A DNA stretch of 64,000 bases from Acidobacteria bacterium AB60 (GTDB lineage Bacteria > Acidobacteriota > Terriglobia > Terriglobales > Acidobacteriaceae): positions 62,001 through 126,000 of the forward strand of contig VANK01000002.1 in the NCBI GenBank assembly GCA_008682415.1, read 5' to 3'. The position numbers were made by a program, and so were the translations under genes. The stretch's first letter is position 1; every line of letters starts with the position of its first letter. Shown one piece after another: positions 27,102-36,501 of the stretch. The notes below the pieces were generated by a model. The model worked only from the letters and a program-made list of their open reading frames with translations. It had not been told where the DNA came from and did not search any database.

Positions 27102-28631
27102 CTATGAAGGCACGTTGACCCGAGGCCAGTAGCGGAAGTTGCGGAAGGTGGCCTGTCCCTGGCCGGCGGCGAAGAGCGCGGGACGGAGGTCGAGGAACCC
27201 GCCGAGCACGTTGTGCTGCATGCCCGAGACCTCGGCGGACTCTTCGGTCTTCTTCCAGGGTTGGCCGGGAAGCTTGTAGTAGAAGTCGACCTCCTGGTCG
27301 TCGTTGACGATGCGGAGGGTGGCGCGGGTCGCACCCTTGTGATAGCGGCTGGCGATGTATCCGTTGGCGACGCGGACGCCAATGCCAGCGTCTTCAAGGA
27401 GGATGCCGGTGGTGTGTTCGGGGTCGTAGAAGAGGAGCAGGCCGGAGGAGCAGCCGGGGGCGATCTCGATGTCGGCTTCGACGGTGTAGGAGTGGCCGCC
27501 GACGGGTGTAGTGAGGGCGGGGCTGTGGGCGATGCCGTCGCCTTTGGCCTGGAGGACGAGCGCGCCATTTCCGGTGGTAAAACGAGCGGGGTCGAACTCG
27601 TGCCAGAAGCCCCAGTGGAGGCCGAACGTGGGGCTGGTGAAGTCGTCGGAGGGGTCGAGCGCGGGCTGCTGGGATGAGCCGGGAACGGGGAGCGGGAGGG
27701 GGCCGGCGGTATGGGCGCCGGCGGGGAGGCGGAACCAGCCATCGGGCGTCCACTCGATGGGGAGCAGGAGAAGCTGGCGGCCGAGAGCGCGGTAGCCGTT
27801 CTCGTAGGAGTGGACGGTCATGTACCAGCGGCCGTCAGGGGTGTCGACGAGACGGCCGTGGCCCACGCTCATCCAGCGGTCGTGGCGCGCGGTGGTGCGA
27901 ACGATGGGGTTGTTAGGGGCGAACTCCCAGGGGCCCTCGGCGTGGCGGCTGCGCGCGGCGACGACGCCGTGGCTGGTGGCGGGGCCGGCGGTGCCGCCCT
28001 CGGCGACGATGAGGTAGAACCAGCCGTTGCGCTCAAGGAGCTTGGGCGCTTCAAGACAGGTGCACTCCATACGCGGCGGCGTGGGCATGGGCCACGGGTC
28101 GAAGATCTTGCGCGGCGGGGTTTTGACGGAGAGGCCGTCGGGGGCGAGTTCGGCCATGAGGCCGCCGGCCATGTAGAGGAAGCGGCGGCCGTTTTCGGCG
28201 ATGTGGCCGGGGTCGATAGCGGCGATGCCAAGGTCGATGGGCTCGCTCCAGGGGCCGGTGGGATGGTCGGCGTGGACGACGTGAAGCTTCTGGTCAGCGG
28301 GGAAGTAGATGTAGAAGCGGTTCTGGTACTCGCAGAGATAGGGGGCCCAGACGCCGCCGTGGTAACGGGTGAGGGCGGCGGCAATGGGCTTCCAGTTGAC
28401 GAGATCGCGGGAGTGCCAGATAAGCAGGCCGGGGGCGTAATCGAAGGAGGAGTGGGTGAGATAGAAGTCGGACCCGACACGGATCGGGCTGGCATCGGGG
28501 TGATCGCCGGGGAGGATGGGGTTGGTGTAGGTGCCGCCGGATTCGGCAAAAGCGAGAGGCGAGGTGGGGGCGAGAGAGACGGCGGCGGAGAACGCGGCGG
28601 CGTTTGCGGCAAAACGGCGGCGGGTGATCAT
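27102..28631 (-). CDS. Glycoside hydrolase family 43 protein
   Basis: The 509-aa protein has a twin-arginine-type signal (MITRRRFAANAAAFSAAVSLA) and a GH43 five-blade propeller. The three catalytic carboxylates can be placed: Asp46 in PGDHPDAS, Asp140 in IDPGHI and Glu194 in CLEAPK. A C-terminal beta-sandwich of about 190 residues (DDFTSPTFGLHWGFWHEFD onward) follows, as in xylosidase/arabinosidase subgroups. It probably cleaves plant xylan or arabinan side chains outside the cytoplasm. The 26947-27101 gap before its end shows nothing. Confidence 0.9.
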   Translation of the reverse strand: MITRRRFAANAAAFSAAVSLAPTSPLAFAESGGTYTNPILPGDHPDASPIRVGSDFYLTHSSFDYAPGLLIWHSRDLVNWKPIAAALTRYHGGVWAPYLCEYQNRFYIYFPADQKLHVVHADHPTGPWSEPIDLGIAAIDPGHIAENGRRFLYMAGGLMAELAPDGLSVKTPPRKIFDPWPMPTPPRMECTCLEAPKLLERNGWFYLIVAEGGTAGPATSHGVVAARSRHAEGPWEFAPNNPIVRTTARHDRWMSVGHGRLVDTPDGRWYMTVHSYENGYRALGRQLLLLPIEWTPDGWFRLPAGAHTAGPLPLPVPGSSQQPALDPSDDFTSPTFGLHWGFWHEFDPARFTTGNGALVLQAKGDGIAHSPALTTPVGGHSYTVEADIEIAPGCSSGLLLFYDPEHTTGILLEDAGIGVRVANGYIASRYHKGATRATLRIVNDDQEVDFYYKLPGQPWKKTEESAEVSGMQHNVLGGFLDLRPALFAAGQGQATFRNFRYWPRVNVPS

Positions 28632-28699
28632 GGCGGAACAAGTGTACGCGATGGGCGTGGCTGAATCGTTTGATCGGGACGATGCCTACCGTAGTGCTC

Positions 28700-28741
28700 T
28701 CCCGCCCTTGCGACCAAAGCCATCTCGCAAGGACGGGGCAC
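28700..28741 (-). repeat. Dispersed hairpin repeat, reverse orientation
   Basis: Read on the minus strand it begins GTGCCCCGTCCTTGCGAGA and ends CGCAAGGGCGGGA, matching the elements at 9027, 9114, 13320 and 13497. It lies between the GH43 gene and a divergent membrane-protein gene. Confidence 0.85.
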
Positions 28742-28796
28742 GGAGAGCGGCGCGCGAATCGGGCAGGTAGACTGGTAGTTGGTCCCCTCGCTTGAA

Positions 28797-30011
28797 ATGA
28801 CGCATCGTTTTGCTCGCCTACGACGATTCCGATTCAATCTGCCGCAACGCATCGCAGCGGGGCTGCTTGCGCTTTTTCTGGCGCAGGGGCTTTGGCTGAC
28901 GAGCCGGCAGACCCTCAGCGATCGCGATTACCAATACGCGCGGTGCGGGCGCGAGGTGTGGGAGAAGCCGTCGCCGCTGGCGGGGTATTACACGAGTTGC
29001 GGGAATATCCACGATGGGGTGCTGGCGTATCGCGCGGCGGGATTGCCGCTGACGTTGAACGTGCTGGTGGAGCGCGGGCTCGATACGTTTCGCAAGCCCG
29101 AGGATCGGGTGGTGCAGACGGGCGGCGTGGCAGGGTTGAGCACGTGGGAGATGCGGCATCAGTTGCCCTACGTGCTGGTGTTGCTGCGGCTGCCTTTTCT
29201 GTTTGCGGGAGTGGTGCTGGGTGGGGCCCTGTGGTGGGTGACGAGGCGGCTGTATGGAGATCTGGGCGGGTACACGGCGCTGGCGTTGTACTGCTTTTGC
29301 CCGGCGATTCTGAAGGCGTGCGTGGCGCCCAGCGCGGAGATCCTGGCAGCGGTGGGCGTGTATGGAGGCGTCTACACGTGTGTGGGCGTAGCCCATGCGA
29401 TGCAGGGGCCCCGGCGCAAGTGGCGGCCGCGCATTGCGCTGCTGACGGTGCTCTTCGGAGTAGCCGCGGCGGCGCACATTGCGGCGCTGCCGGTGGTGGC
29501 GTTGCTGGGGCTGGTGCTGATGTGGTGGGTGGCGGAGGGGCGGCGGAGCCAGGTGCTGCCGGTAGTGCTGATGGCAGTGCTGGGGGCGCTCCTGCTGCTG
29601 TTCGCCTGCTATGGGTTTTCGCCGGATGCGTTCAGCTATGTGTTTCGCTCGGCGGCGGGATTCGTGTCGCTGTCCGTTGATCCTGTGCGGCGATTCTTTG
29701 AGAACCTGAGCCAGGCGGGCATGACGATCGCGGCGGCCGCGGCGGGGGTGATGTACCTAGGAGTGCGGCGGTCGCGGTACTTTGGCAACACTGCTCCGCT
29801 GCTGTGCTTCCTGGTTCTGGTGTCGCTGATGACCACGGGAGTTCCTTCGGAGCCTTGGCTTTGGGGATTGCCGTTCCTGCTGACGTTCGTCGGCGGGGTA
29901 TTTGCCGATGCGTACGAGAGCCCGCGAAGGAAGATGGCGCTCGCAGCGGGGAGTGCGGTGGTTCTCCTGCAGGTGGTTTTTTGCCTGTTGAGCCTGCCTG
30001 GACTGCTGTGA
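28797..30011 (+). CDS. Multi-pass membrane protein, possibly a GT-C-like glycosyltransferase
   Basis: The 404-aa protein has about nine hydrophobic helices and an N-terminal loop with LSDRDYQYARCGREVW and a later HDGVLAYRAAG segment, resembling the first periplasmic loop of GT39-like mannosyltransferases. This resemblance is weak and no diagnostic Asp-Glu motif is clear. I chose the ATG at 28797; a start at 28779 is also open. It stands alone between a hairpin repeat and gyrA. Confidence 0.7.
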   Translation: MTHRFARLRRFRFNLPQRIAAGLLALFLAQGLWLTSRQTLSDRDYQYARCGREVWEKPSPLAGYYTSCGNIHDGVLAYRAAGLPLTLNVLVERGLDTFRKPEDRVVQTGGVAGLSTWEMRHQLPYVLVLLRLPFLFAGVVLGGALWWVTRRLYGDLGGYTALALYCFCPAILKACVAPSAEILAAVGVYGGVYTCVGVAHAMQGPRRKWRPRIALLTVLFGVAAAAHIAALPVVALLGLVLMWWVAEGRRSQVLPVVLMAVLGALLLLFACYGFSPDAFSYVFRSAAGFVSLSVDPVRRFFENLSQAGMTIAAAAAGVMYLGVRRSRYFGNTAPLLCFLVLVSLMTTGVPSEPWLWGLPFLLTFVGGVFADAYESPRRKMALAAGSAVVLLQVVFCLLSLPGLL

Positions 30012-30156
30012 TCTGGCCGGCCGGGAAGGCAGATTTCCGGGCTGCGGAGGTCGGGATTCTGCCGGATGAGGAGCCTTGGGGGGAGAGGTGCCTTTGGAGT
30101 ACCTGGTGATATGGATAAATCGTTGAAAATATTGGTTTTTAATTGCACCCATCGCC

Positions 30157-30186
30157 TTGCTGAATGGCCGGTCGGGCCGGTAAAAT
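30157..30186 (+). promoter_or_regulatory. gyrA promoter candidate
   Basis: TTGCTG, an 18-bp spacer and TAAAAT lie about 80 bp before the gyrA ATG. The spacer contains a GGCCGGTCGGGCCGG dyad. Confidence 0.65.
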
Positions 30187-30264
30187 AGCAGGTAGAGCCC
30201 GCGGAGTTCCCGGCCACCTTCTGAGCCCTCCTTCCGCCGTCCTTCGGCGGGCCCGAAAACCTCT

Positions 30265-32850
30265 ATGGCAGACGATAAGAATCCCCAGCTCCCTCTTGAC
30301 GGCGGTACTCCGCCGGGCGGCTCCAACCTGGTTTCCATCAATATCGAAGAGGAGATGCGCCGCTCCTATCTCGATTACTCGATGTCGGTGATCATCGGGC
30401 GCGCGCTGCCGGATGCCCGCGACGGGCTGAAGCCGGTGCATCGCCGGGTGCTCTACACCATGAGCGAGATGGGCCTGGAGTTCAACAAGAAGTACACCAA
30501 GTGCGCCAAGGTGGTGGGCCAGGCGATGGGTGTGTATCACCCGCACGGCGACTCGGCCATCTACGACACGCTGGTGCGCATGGCGCAGCCGTTCTCGCTG
30601 CGGTATCCGCTGATTGACGGGCAGGGGAACTTTGGCTCGGTGGACGGCGATCCGCCGGCGGCCATGCGGTACACCGAGTGCCGTATGGAGCGGATTGCGG
30701 GCGAGCTGCTGGCCGACATCGAGATGGAGACGGTGGATTTCACGCCGAACTACGACGAGTCGACGCTGGAGCCCACGGTGCTGCCGACCCGGATTCCGAA
30801 TCTGATCGTGAACGGGTCGAACGGGATTGCGGTGGGCATGGCGACGAACATTCCGCCGCACAATCTGACGGAGATTATCAACGCGGCGATCGAGCTGGTG
30901 AATAATCCGCAGGCCGGCTTGATCGAGGTGTTGAAGCACGTGCAGGGGCCGGACTTCCCCACCGGCGGATTTGTGTACGGCAAGACGGGGATTGCGCAGG
31001 CCTACAAGACGGGGCGCGGCCGCTTCATGATGCGCGCCCGTGTGGCGACGGAGAACCTGACGAAAGAGAAGCAGGCGATCATCGTCACCGAGATCCCTTA
31101 CCAGGTGAACAAGTCGAAGCTGATCGAGCGCATCGCCGAGCTGGCGAACGAGAAGATCATCGACGACATCTCGGACGTGCGCGACGAGAGCGACCGCGAT
31201 GGCATGCGCATCGTGATCGAGCTGAAGCGCGGGTCGCAGCCGGAGATTGTGCTGAACCAGCTTTACAAGCACACGCAGCTGCAGGAGAGCTTCTCGATGA
31301 TCTTCCTGGCCGTGTTGAACGGCCAGCCGCGGGAGATGGGCCTGGACCAGGCGATCCGCGCGTTCATCGATCACCGCGTGGACGTAGTGCAGCGGCGCAC
31401 GGTGTTCCTGCTGCGCAAGGCGCGCGAGCGGGAGCACATCTTAGAGGGCTACAAGATAGCCCTGGACAATTTGGACACCGTGATCCGGATCATTCGCGGA
31501 TCGGGTTCGAGAGCCGAGGCGCGGGAGAACCTGTACGCGTGGGGAAAGGGCACGGATATCGTGGTCAATCTGGACCGCGAGCGGCTCCCGAGCGAGGAGC
31601 GGGGGTTGAGCTTGCGGCAGGTAGACGCGATTCTGGAGTTGCAGCTGTATCGCCTCACGCAACTTTCGGTCGACGAGATTCTGAATGAGCTGAAGGAGAT
31701 TCGCGACAAGATTGCGGAGTACGAGTCGATCCTGGCCAGCGAGAAGAAGCTGCGCAAGGTGATTGTGAAGGAGCTCGAGGAGGTCCGCAACAAGTACGGC
31801 GACGAGCGGCGCACCCAGATAGTGGACGAGAGCGCGGAGCTGCAGTTGGAGGACCTGATCGCGGACGAGCAGGTGGCGGTGACGGTGAGCCATCAGGGGT
31901 ATCTGAAGCGCACCCCGATCACGACCTATCGGCAGCAGCGGCGCGGCGGCACGGGGCGGATGGGGATGAAGACGCGCGAGGAGGATTTCGTCGCGCAGCT
32001 CATTGTGGACTCAACCCACGCGTACCTGCTGTGTTTCACCAACACGGGCCGCGTTTACTGGCTCAAGGTGTACGAGATTCCCGACGTAGGCGCTGCAGGC
32101 AAGGGCAAGAGCATGCAGAGCCTGTTGAACCTGCAGGCGGGCGAGAATGTGCGCGCGATTCTGCCGGTCAAGAATCTTGAAGAAGAGGGCAAGTTCATCT
32201 TCTTCACGACGCGGCAGGGCACGGTCAAGAAGACGCCGCTCAAGGACTTCTCGAACGTGATGTCGAAGGGGATCATAGCGATCGGCATCGACAAGGAAGA
32301 TGAACTGGTGGCGGCGCGCATCACGGATGGCTCGCAGATCGTTTTCCTGGCGACCCATCTGGGGATGGCAATCCGCTTCGATGAGGCGGATGTTCGCTCG
32401 ATGGGACGCCCCGCCTTTGGAGTGCGCGGCATCGAGCTGGCCAAGAACGACTATGTGGTCGGTGTCGCCATCACACCGAAGGAGCACGAGGCGGGCGCGT
32501 ACCGGATCCTGGCGGTGACGGAGAACGGCTTCGGAAAGCGGACCGATGTGGAGGAGTATCGCCTGCAGACGCGCGGCGGCAAGGGCGTGAAGAACATGGC
32601 CGTCACTGAGCGCATCGGCAAGGTGAACTCGATCCAACTGGTCGACGATACCAGCGAGCTGATGGTCATCAGCCAGTGGGGCAAGATCATCCGCATCGAC
32701 ACCAAGCAGATCCGCGCGGCGGGCAGGGCCACGCAGGGCGTGCGGCTGCTGAACCTGGATGCCGAAGACAAGGTGGCGGCAGCCGTCATCATCCCGCCGG
32801 AAGAAGCAGCGAAGGACAAGGATGACGACCAGGGAACGCTGATTCAGTAA
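30265..32850 (+). CDS. gyrA: DNA gyrase subunit A
   Basis: Cuts and rejoins DNA in the gyrase A2B2 complex that introduces negative supercoils. The 861-aa protein has the catalytic Tyr136 in AAMRYTE, and the quinolone region [13 protein letters not shown] with Ser97 and Asp101 (wild-type-like residues). The gyrase-specific box QRRGGTG at 558-564 separates it from ParC. The C-terminal beta-pinwheel extends to about residue 840. Start at 30265 gives the conserved [18 protein letters not shown] 30 residues in. gyrB is not in the window. Confidence 0.98.
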   Translation: MADDKNPQLPLDGGTPPGGSNLVSINIEEEMRRSYLDYSMSVIIGRALPDARDGLKPVHRRVLYTMSEMGLEFNKKYTKCAKVVGQAMGVYHPHGDSAIYDTLVRMAQPFSLRYPLIDGQGNFGSVDGDPPAAMRYTECRMERIAGELLADIEMETVDFTPNYDESTLEPTVLPTRIPNLIVNGSNGIAVGMATNIPPHNLTEIINAAIELVNNPQAGLIEVLKHVQGPDFPTGGFVYGKTGIAQAYKTGRGRFMMRARVATENLTKEKQAIIVTEIPYQVNKSKLIERIAELANEKIIDDISDVRDESDRDGMRIVIELKRGSQPEIVLNQLYKHTQLQESFSMIFLAVLNGQPREMGLDQAIRAFIDHRVDVVQRRTVFLLRKAREREHILEGYKIALDNLDTVIRIIRGSGSRAEARENLYAWGKGTDIVVNLDRERLPSEERGLSLRQVDAILELQLYRLTQLSVDEILNELKEIRDKIAEYESILASEKKLRKVIVKELEEVRNKYGDERRTQIVDESAELQLEDLIADEQVAVTVSHQGYLKRTPITTYRQQRRGGTGRMGMKTREEDFVAQLIVDSTHAYLLCFTNTGRVYWLKVYEIPDVGAAGKGKSMQSLLNLQAGENVRAILPVKNLEEEGKFIFFTTRQGTVKKTPLKDFSNVMSKGIIAIGIDKEDELVAARITDGSQIVFLATHLGMAIRFDEADVRSMGRPAFGVRGIELAKNDYVVGVAITPKEHEAGAYRILAVTENGFGKRTDVEEYRLQTRGGKGVKNMAVTERIGKVNSIQLVDDTSELMVISQWGKIIRIDTKQIRAAGRATQGVRLLNLDAEDKVAAAVIIPPEEAAKDKDDDQGTLIQ

Positions 32851-32852
32851 GA

Positions 32853-32883
32853 CAGTGATCAGTGAACAGGGGTCAGTGATCAG
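32853..32883. repeat. Heptanucleotide tract
   Basis: CAGTGAT, CAGTGAA, CAGGGGT, CAGTGAT, CAG run immediately after the gyrA stop and end 18 bp before the next ATG. It is the reverse-complement relative of the tract before galU. Confidence 0.8.
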
Positions 32884-32901
32884 ACGTGGGCGCGAGGTCC
32901 T

Positions 32902-33120
32902 ATGAGTGACGCACAGGAGATCGATGAATCCCAGTTCGATTACGACTACGTGCCGCCGCATCTGGTAGAGCGAAGGAATAATTGGCGCAATCTGTCCTTT
33001 GGCGAGCGCCTGGAGCTGGTCCGGGAAATGAGCATTGCGGCCTGGGCCAAGCTTGGCGTTGTGCACGACCCCAGCAAACCAATGGATAGAACGATCCGGC
33101 GGGTTGCGCGAAAAGGTTGA
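32902..33120 (+). CDS. Small hypothetical protein
   Basis: The 72-aa protein has an acidic N-terminus (MSDAQEIDESQFDYDYVPPHL) and a basic helical C-terminus (NLSFGERLELVREMSIAAWAKLG...). It lacks a signal peptide and membrane helix. I do not recognise it. Coding is supported mainly by its position 51 bp behind gyrA, an ordinary amino-acid mix and codon use; the ribosome site is weak. Confidence 0.55.
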   Translation: MSDAQEIDESQFDYDYVPPHLVERRNNWRNLSFGERLELVREMSIAAWAKLGVVHDPSKPMDRTIRRVARKG

Positions 33121-33234
33121 GTCGTTGATAGATCACCGGAACCTTCCACGATTCCGGTGATCTCGGGAACTCTGCCGGCGCGACTGTCGTATTCGTAAGA
33201 GAAGCCGGCCAACACCGGCCAGGAGCCCTGCGCG

Positions 33235-33426
33235 ATGGTGAAGTTTCTGCTGTGGTGCATTCTGTTTGTGCTGTGCTGGCCGCTGGCGCTGGCGGCGCTG
33301 GTGCTGTACCCCATCGTGTGGCTGATCCTGCTGCCGTTCCGGCTGGTCGGCATCGCCGTGGGCGGCGTGCTGGAACTGGTGAGCGCGATCATCTTCCTGC
33401 CGGGCCGGCTGCTGCGGGCTATCTGA
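33235..33426 (+). CDS. Small membrane protein
   Basis: The 63-aa product is almost entirely hydrophobic, with two probable helices (LLWCILFVLCWPLALAALVLY and VWLILLPFRLVGIAVGGVLELV) and a basic tail. No family is known to me. Hydrophobicity is consistent along the frame and it lies between two genes in the same direction, which supports it as real. Confidence 0.6.
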   Translation: MVKFLLWCILFVLCWPLALAALVLYPIVWLILLPFRLVGIAVGGVLELVSAIIFLPGRLLRAI

Positions 33427-33473
33427 TCCACACCCGTTTGCCGCCTTTGCCCCCCAGCCGTTAGCGTGGCGGT

Positions 33474-34268
33474 ATGGCGAGTGTTGCTCTTTCCCTCGAT
33501 AACAAGGTAGCGCTCATTACCGGCGGGTCTCGCGGGATTGGAGCGGAGACGGTGCGCCTTTTCACGGCTGCGGGCGCCCGGGTGGCATTCAGCTTCCGGC
33601 AGGCCCGCGAACGAGCGGAGACGCTGGTGCTGGACTGCGGCGGCCCGAGCCGTTGCGTCGCGATCGAACAGGATCTCACCAACCCGGCGGACGGGCGTGC
33701 TCTGGTGGCGGGGGCGGTGCGGTCCTTCGGCCGGCTCGACATCCTGGTGGTGAATCACGGGATCTGGCCCTCCGATGATGCGCCGATCGCCGACATGACC
33801 GAGCAACAGTGGCGCGGGACAATGAGCGTCAATCTGGACTCAGTGTTTGGCCTGGTGCAGGCAGCTGTGGCGCAGATGGACCGGCAGGAGCGGCCGGGGC
33901 CGGACGAGGCCTGCGGGCACATTGTGTTGATCAGCTCCACGGCCGGGCAGCGCGGGGAGGCCTTCCACGCCGACTACGCAGTGACGAAAGGCGCTCTGAT
34001 CAGTCTGACCAAGAGCCTGTCGACCGAGCTGGCGCCGCGCGGGATTCGGGTAAACTGCGTAGCGCCGGGCTGGGTGACAACGGAGATGTCGGCAGCCGCG
34101 CTGGGACATCCGGAGCTGGGGCCGAAGATCGCGGCTGGAATTCCCGTGGGCCGAGCAGGAACACCCCGGGAGATTGCCGGCCCGGTGCTGTTCCTGTGCA
34201 CGCCGTGGGCGGGGTTTATCTCCGGAGAAGTGTTGAATGTGAACGGCGGCGCGGTGCTGGTGGGCTAG
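33474..34268 (+). CDS. Short-chain dehydrogenase/reductase (FabG-like)
   Basis: The 264-aa NAD(P)-dependent oxidoreductase has the Rossmann motif TGGSRGIG at residues 16-23, catalytic Ser154/155, and Tyr168 and Lys172 in YAVTK. The usual NNAG strand end reads NHG here. The C-terminus (PVLFLCTPWAGFISGEVLNVNGG) is classical for FabG-like SDRs. It is not linked to fatty-acid genes except fabZ 0.9 kb further on, so the substrate is unknown. Confidence 0.9.
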   Translation: MASVALSLDNKVALITGGSRGIGAETVRLFTAAGARVAFSFRQARERAETLVLDCGGPSRCVAIEQDLTNPADGRALVAGAVRSFGRLDILVVNHGIWPSDDAPIADMTEQQWRGTMSVNLDSVFGLVQAAVAQMDRQERPGPDEACGHIVLISSTAGQRGEAFHADYAVTKGALISLTKSLSTELAPRGIRVNCVAPGWVTTEMSAAALGHPELGPKIAAGIPVGRAGTPREIAGPVLFLCTPWAGFISGEVLNVNGGAVLVG

Positions 34269-34273
34269 AGGCA

Positions 34274-34297
34274 GGGAATAGGGAATAGGGAACAGGG
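34274..34297. repeat. Heptanucleotide tract GGGAATA
   Basis: GGGAATA, GGGAATA, GGGAACA, GGG lie 4 bp before a start codon. It is the reverse-complement relative of the TCCCTAT tract before 14798. Confidence 0.85.
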
Positions 34298-34301
34298 CGG
34301 G

Positions 34302-35123
34302 ATGGGGAGAAAGACGAGGATGCGGAGAGTTTTGACGGTCACGATCTTGGCTGTGCTGCTGGGCGGCAGTGTTGGCCTTTCGGCGCAAGACAGCACCCAG
34401 AAGGTCGAGGACGATGCGGCGAAGAATGCCAAGCAGGCGCGCGACGTCCTGGATGCCATGGTAGCGGCGCTGGGCGGCCAGGCGTGGCTGGACATCAAGA
34501 ACCGCACCGAACACGGGCACGTCGCTGGGTTCTTTCACGGGCAGCCGGATGTGGGGACGACGGAGATCCTGGAGTTCCACGCGTGGCCGGACAAGGACCG
34601 CATCGACGTGACGAAGCACCGGGACTATCTCCAGTTCTTTTTGGGCCGGCAGGGATGGGAGGTGACATACCGGGGGAAAAAGGCGATTCCGCAGGAGCAG
34701 TTGGACGACTATCTGCGGAGGCGAGATCACTCCATTGAGATGGCAGTAAAAGTGTGGCTAAAGGACCCCAAGACGATCCTGGTGTACGAGGGACAACACC
34801 TGGCAGAGCGTCATCTGGCGGACCAGGTAACGCTTATCTCCGCGGAGAACGAAGCCATCACGATCCTGGTGGATCTGCAGACCCACCTGCCGCTGCGGCG
34901 GTCGTTTCAGTGGCGCGATCCGGAGTACCACGACAAGAATACGGACGCCGAGGAGTACGACGACTACCACCTGATGGGGGGATTTCCGACGGCGCTGCGG
35001 GTTTCGCGGATGAAGAACGACGAGACGGTGCGGCAGTTCTACATCGACAAGGTGACGTATAACCAGGACCTGGGGCCGGATTTCTGGAGCGTTGAAGCCG
35101 CGGAGAAGAGGATCAAGAAGTAG
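34302..35123 (+). CDS. Hypothetical secreted protein
   Basis: The 273-aa protein has a signal peptide (MRRVLTVTILAVLLGGSVGLSAQ, starting at residue 7). The mature part has ALGGQAWLDIKNRTEHGH near residue 60 and a beta-rich middle (QGWEVTYRGKKAIP, LRRSFQWRDPEYHDKNTDAEEYDDY), as in many acidobacterial outer-membrane lipoprotein-sorting-like proteins. An in-frame ATG at 34320 also gives a good signal peptide and may be the true start, since 34302 lies only 4 bp after the heptamer tract. Confidence 0.75.
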   Translation: MGRKTRMRRVLTVTILAVLLGGSVGLSAQDSTQKVEDDAAKNAKQARDVLDAMVAALGGQAWLDIKNRTEHGHVAGFFHGQPDVGTTEILEFHAWPDKDRIDVTKHRDYLQFFLGRQGWEVTYRGKKAIPQEQLDDYLRRRDHSIEMAVKVWLKDPKTILVYEGQHLAERHLADQVTLISAENEAITILVDLQTHLPLRRSFQWRDPEYHDKNTDAEEYDDYHLMGGFPTALRVSRMKNDETVRQFYIDKVTYNQDLGPDFWSVEAAEKRIKK

Positions 35124-35198
35124 GGGATCGGCGGGCATTAGTAGTTGTCTCGATTGGTTATAATCCTGACGGAGCGCGATGCAGTCCGGAGCCAACGA

Positions 35199-35732
35199 AT
35201 GACCCTCGACATCCAGGAGATCCTGGGTTTGCTTCCCCACCGTTATCCCTTCCTGCTGATCGACAGGATCGTTGAGTTTGAGCGAACCAAGCGCCTGGTA
35301 GCGATCAAGAACGTCACCATCAACGAGCCTTTCTTCCAGGGACATTTCCCCGGATACCCGATCATGCCGGGCGTGCTGGTGGTGGAGGCGATGGCGCAGG
35401 CCGGCGGCATCATCATGATGTACGAGCTTGAGGATCGGAACAGCAAGCTGGTGGTGTTCACGGGGATCGACGAAGCGAAGTTCCGCCGGCCGATTACGCC
35501 GGGCGACCAGGTGCGGATCGAAGTGGAAGTGATCTCGTTCAAGCCGCGAAGGGGACGGATCTCCGGCAAGGCGTTTGTAGATGGGAAGCTGGCCTGCGAG
35601 GCGATCTTGAGCTGCCAGGTGGTGCCGCGGGCACGCGAGACGAAGCCGACGGCCCAGAGTGCCGAACCGTTGAACGAGGCGCAGGTGGAAGCCGAGGCGG
35701 CAGCAGCCGCGGCGGTCACGGGGACCGAGTGA
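35199..35732 (+). CDS. fabZ: 3-hydroxyacyl-ACP dehydratase FabZ
   Basis: Dehydrates 3-hydroxyacyl-ACP in fatty-acid and lipid A precursor synthesis. The hot-dog core shows [29 protein letters not shown] with catalytic His49 and Glu63. A C-terminal tail of about 38 Ala/Glu-rich residues extends beyond normal FabZ length (177 aa in all). I chose 35199 ([22 protein letters not shown]) over 35145 because family homology starts there and GGAG lies upstream; a TATAAT at 35159-35164 gives a plausible -10. It begins the lpx operon. Confidence 0.95.
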   Translation: MTLDIQEILGLLPHRYPFLLIDRIVEFERTKRLVAIKNVTINEPFFQGHFPGYPIMPGVLVVEAMAQAGGIIMMYELEDRNSKLVVFTGIDEAKFRRPITPGDQVRIEVEVISFKPRRGRISGKAFVDGKLACEAILSCQVVPRARETKPTAQSAEPLNEAQVEAEAAAAAAVTGTE

Positions 35733-36499
35733 GCGTGCACCCGAGCGCGATTGTGGCTCAGGGAGCCGTGGTTCCGCAGTCGTGCACGGTTGGCCCCTAT
35801 TGCACCCTGGGGTCGGACGTTGTGCTGGGCGAGGGCTGCAACCTGGTCTCACACGTGGTGATTGACGGAAGGACGCGGCTGGGCGCGCGCAACGTGATCT
35901 ACCCGTTTACCTCGATAGGAGTGGCGCCCCAGGACCTGAAGTACCAGGGGGAACCGACAGAGACCGAGATCGGTGATGACAACACCATTCGCGAGTGCGT
36001 AACGATCAGCCGTGGCACGGCGAAGGGCGGCGGGGTCACCCGGGTCGGATCGGGAAACCTGCTCATGGCCTACGTCCACATCGGCCACGACAGTCAGGTA
36101 GGCAGCCACTGCATCCTGGCCAACGCAGCGACGCTGGCGGGTCATGTGGTCATCGAGGACTATGCCAGCGTGGGAGCTTTCTCCCCGATCCATCAGTTCT
36201 GCACTGTGGGGCAGTATGCGTTCATTGGGGGCGGGACGATTGTGACGCAGGACGTTCTGCCGTTCTCCCTGACATCCTCGCGTCGGGAGAACAAGGCGTT
36301 CGGGATCAACAAGGTCGGGCTGACGCGCAGGGGCTTCTCCCCGGAACGGCTGAATACGTTGCAGAAGGCGTTCCGGCTTCTGTTGTCTTCGCGGATCAAC
36401 ACATCGCAGGCTGTTGAGAAGATACGGGAGTTGGCGGGCGAGGACGCCAGGATCGTGGCCGACTTCATTGAGCGCAGCCAGCGGGGGATCATCAAGTAG
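35729..36499 (+). CDS. lpxA: UDP-N-acetylglucosamine O-acyltransferase
   Basis: Transfers a 3-hydroxyacyl chain to UDP-GlcNAc, the first step of lipid A synthesis. The 256-aa protein shows the left-handed beta-helix hexapeptide pattern throughout ([51 protein letters not shown]) and the C-terminal helical domain. It begins at GTG 35729 inside the fabZ stop (GTGA), showing coupling. Together with lpxI this indicates that the organism makes lipopolysaccharide. Confidence 0.95.
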   Translation: MSVHPSAIVAQGAVVPQSCTVGPYCTLGSDVVLGEGCNLVSHVVIDGRTRLGARNVIYPFTSIGVAPQDLKYQGEPTETEIGDDNTIRECVTISRGTAKGGGVTRVGSGNLLMAYVHIGHDSQVGSHCILANAATLAGHVVIEDYASVGAFSPIHQFCTVGQYAFIGGGTIVTQDVLPFSLTSSRRENKAFGINKVGLTRRGFSPERLNTLQKAFRLLLSSRINTSQAVEKIRELAGEDARIVADFIERSQRGIIK

Positions 36500-36501
36500 C
36501 C

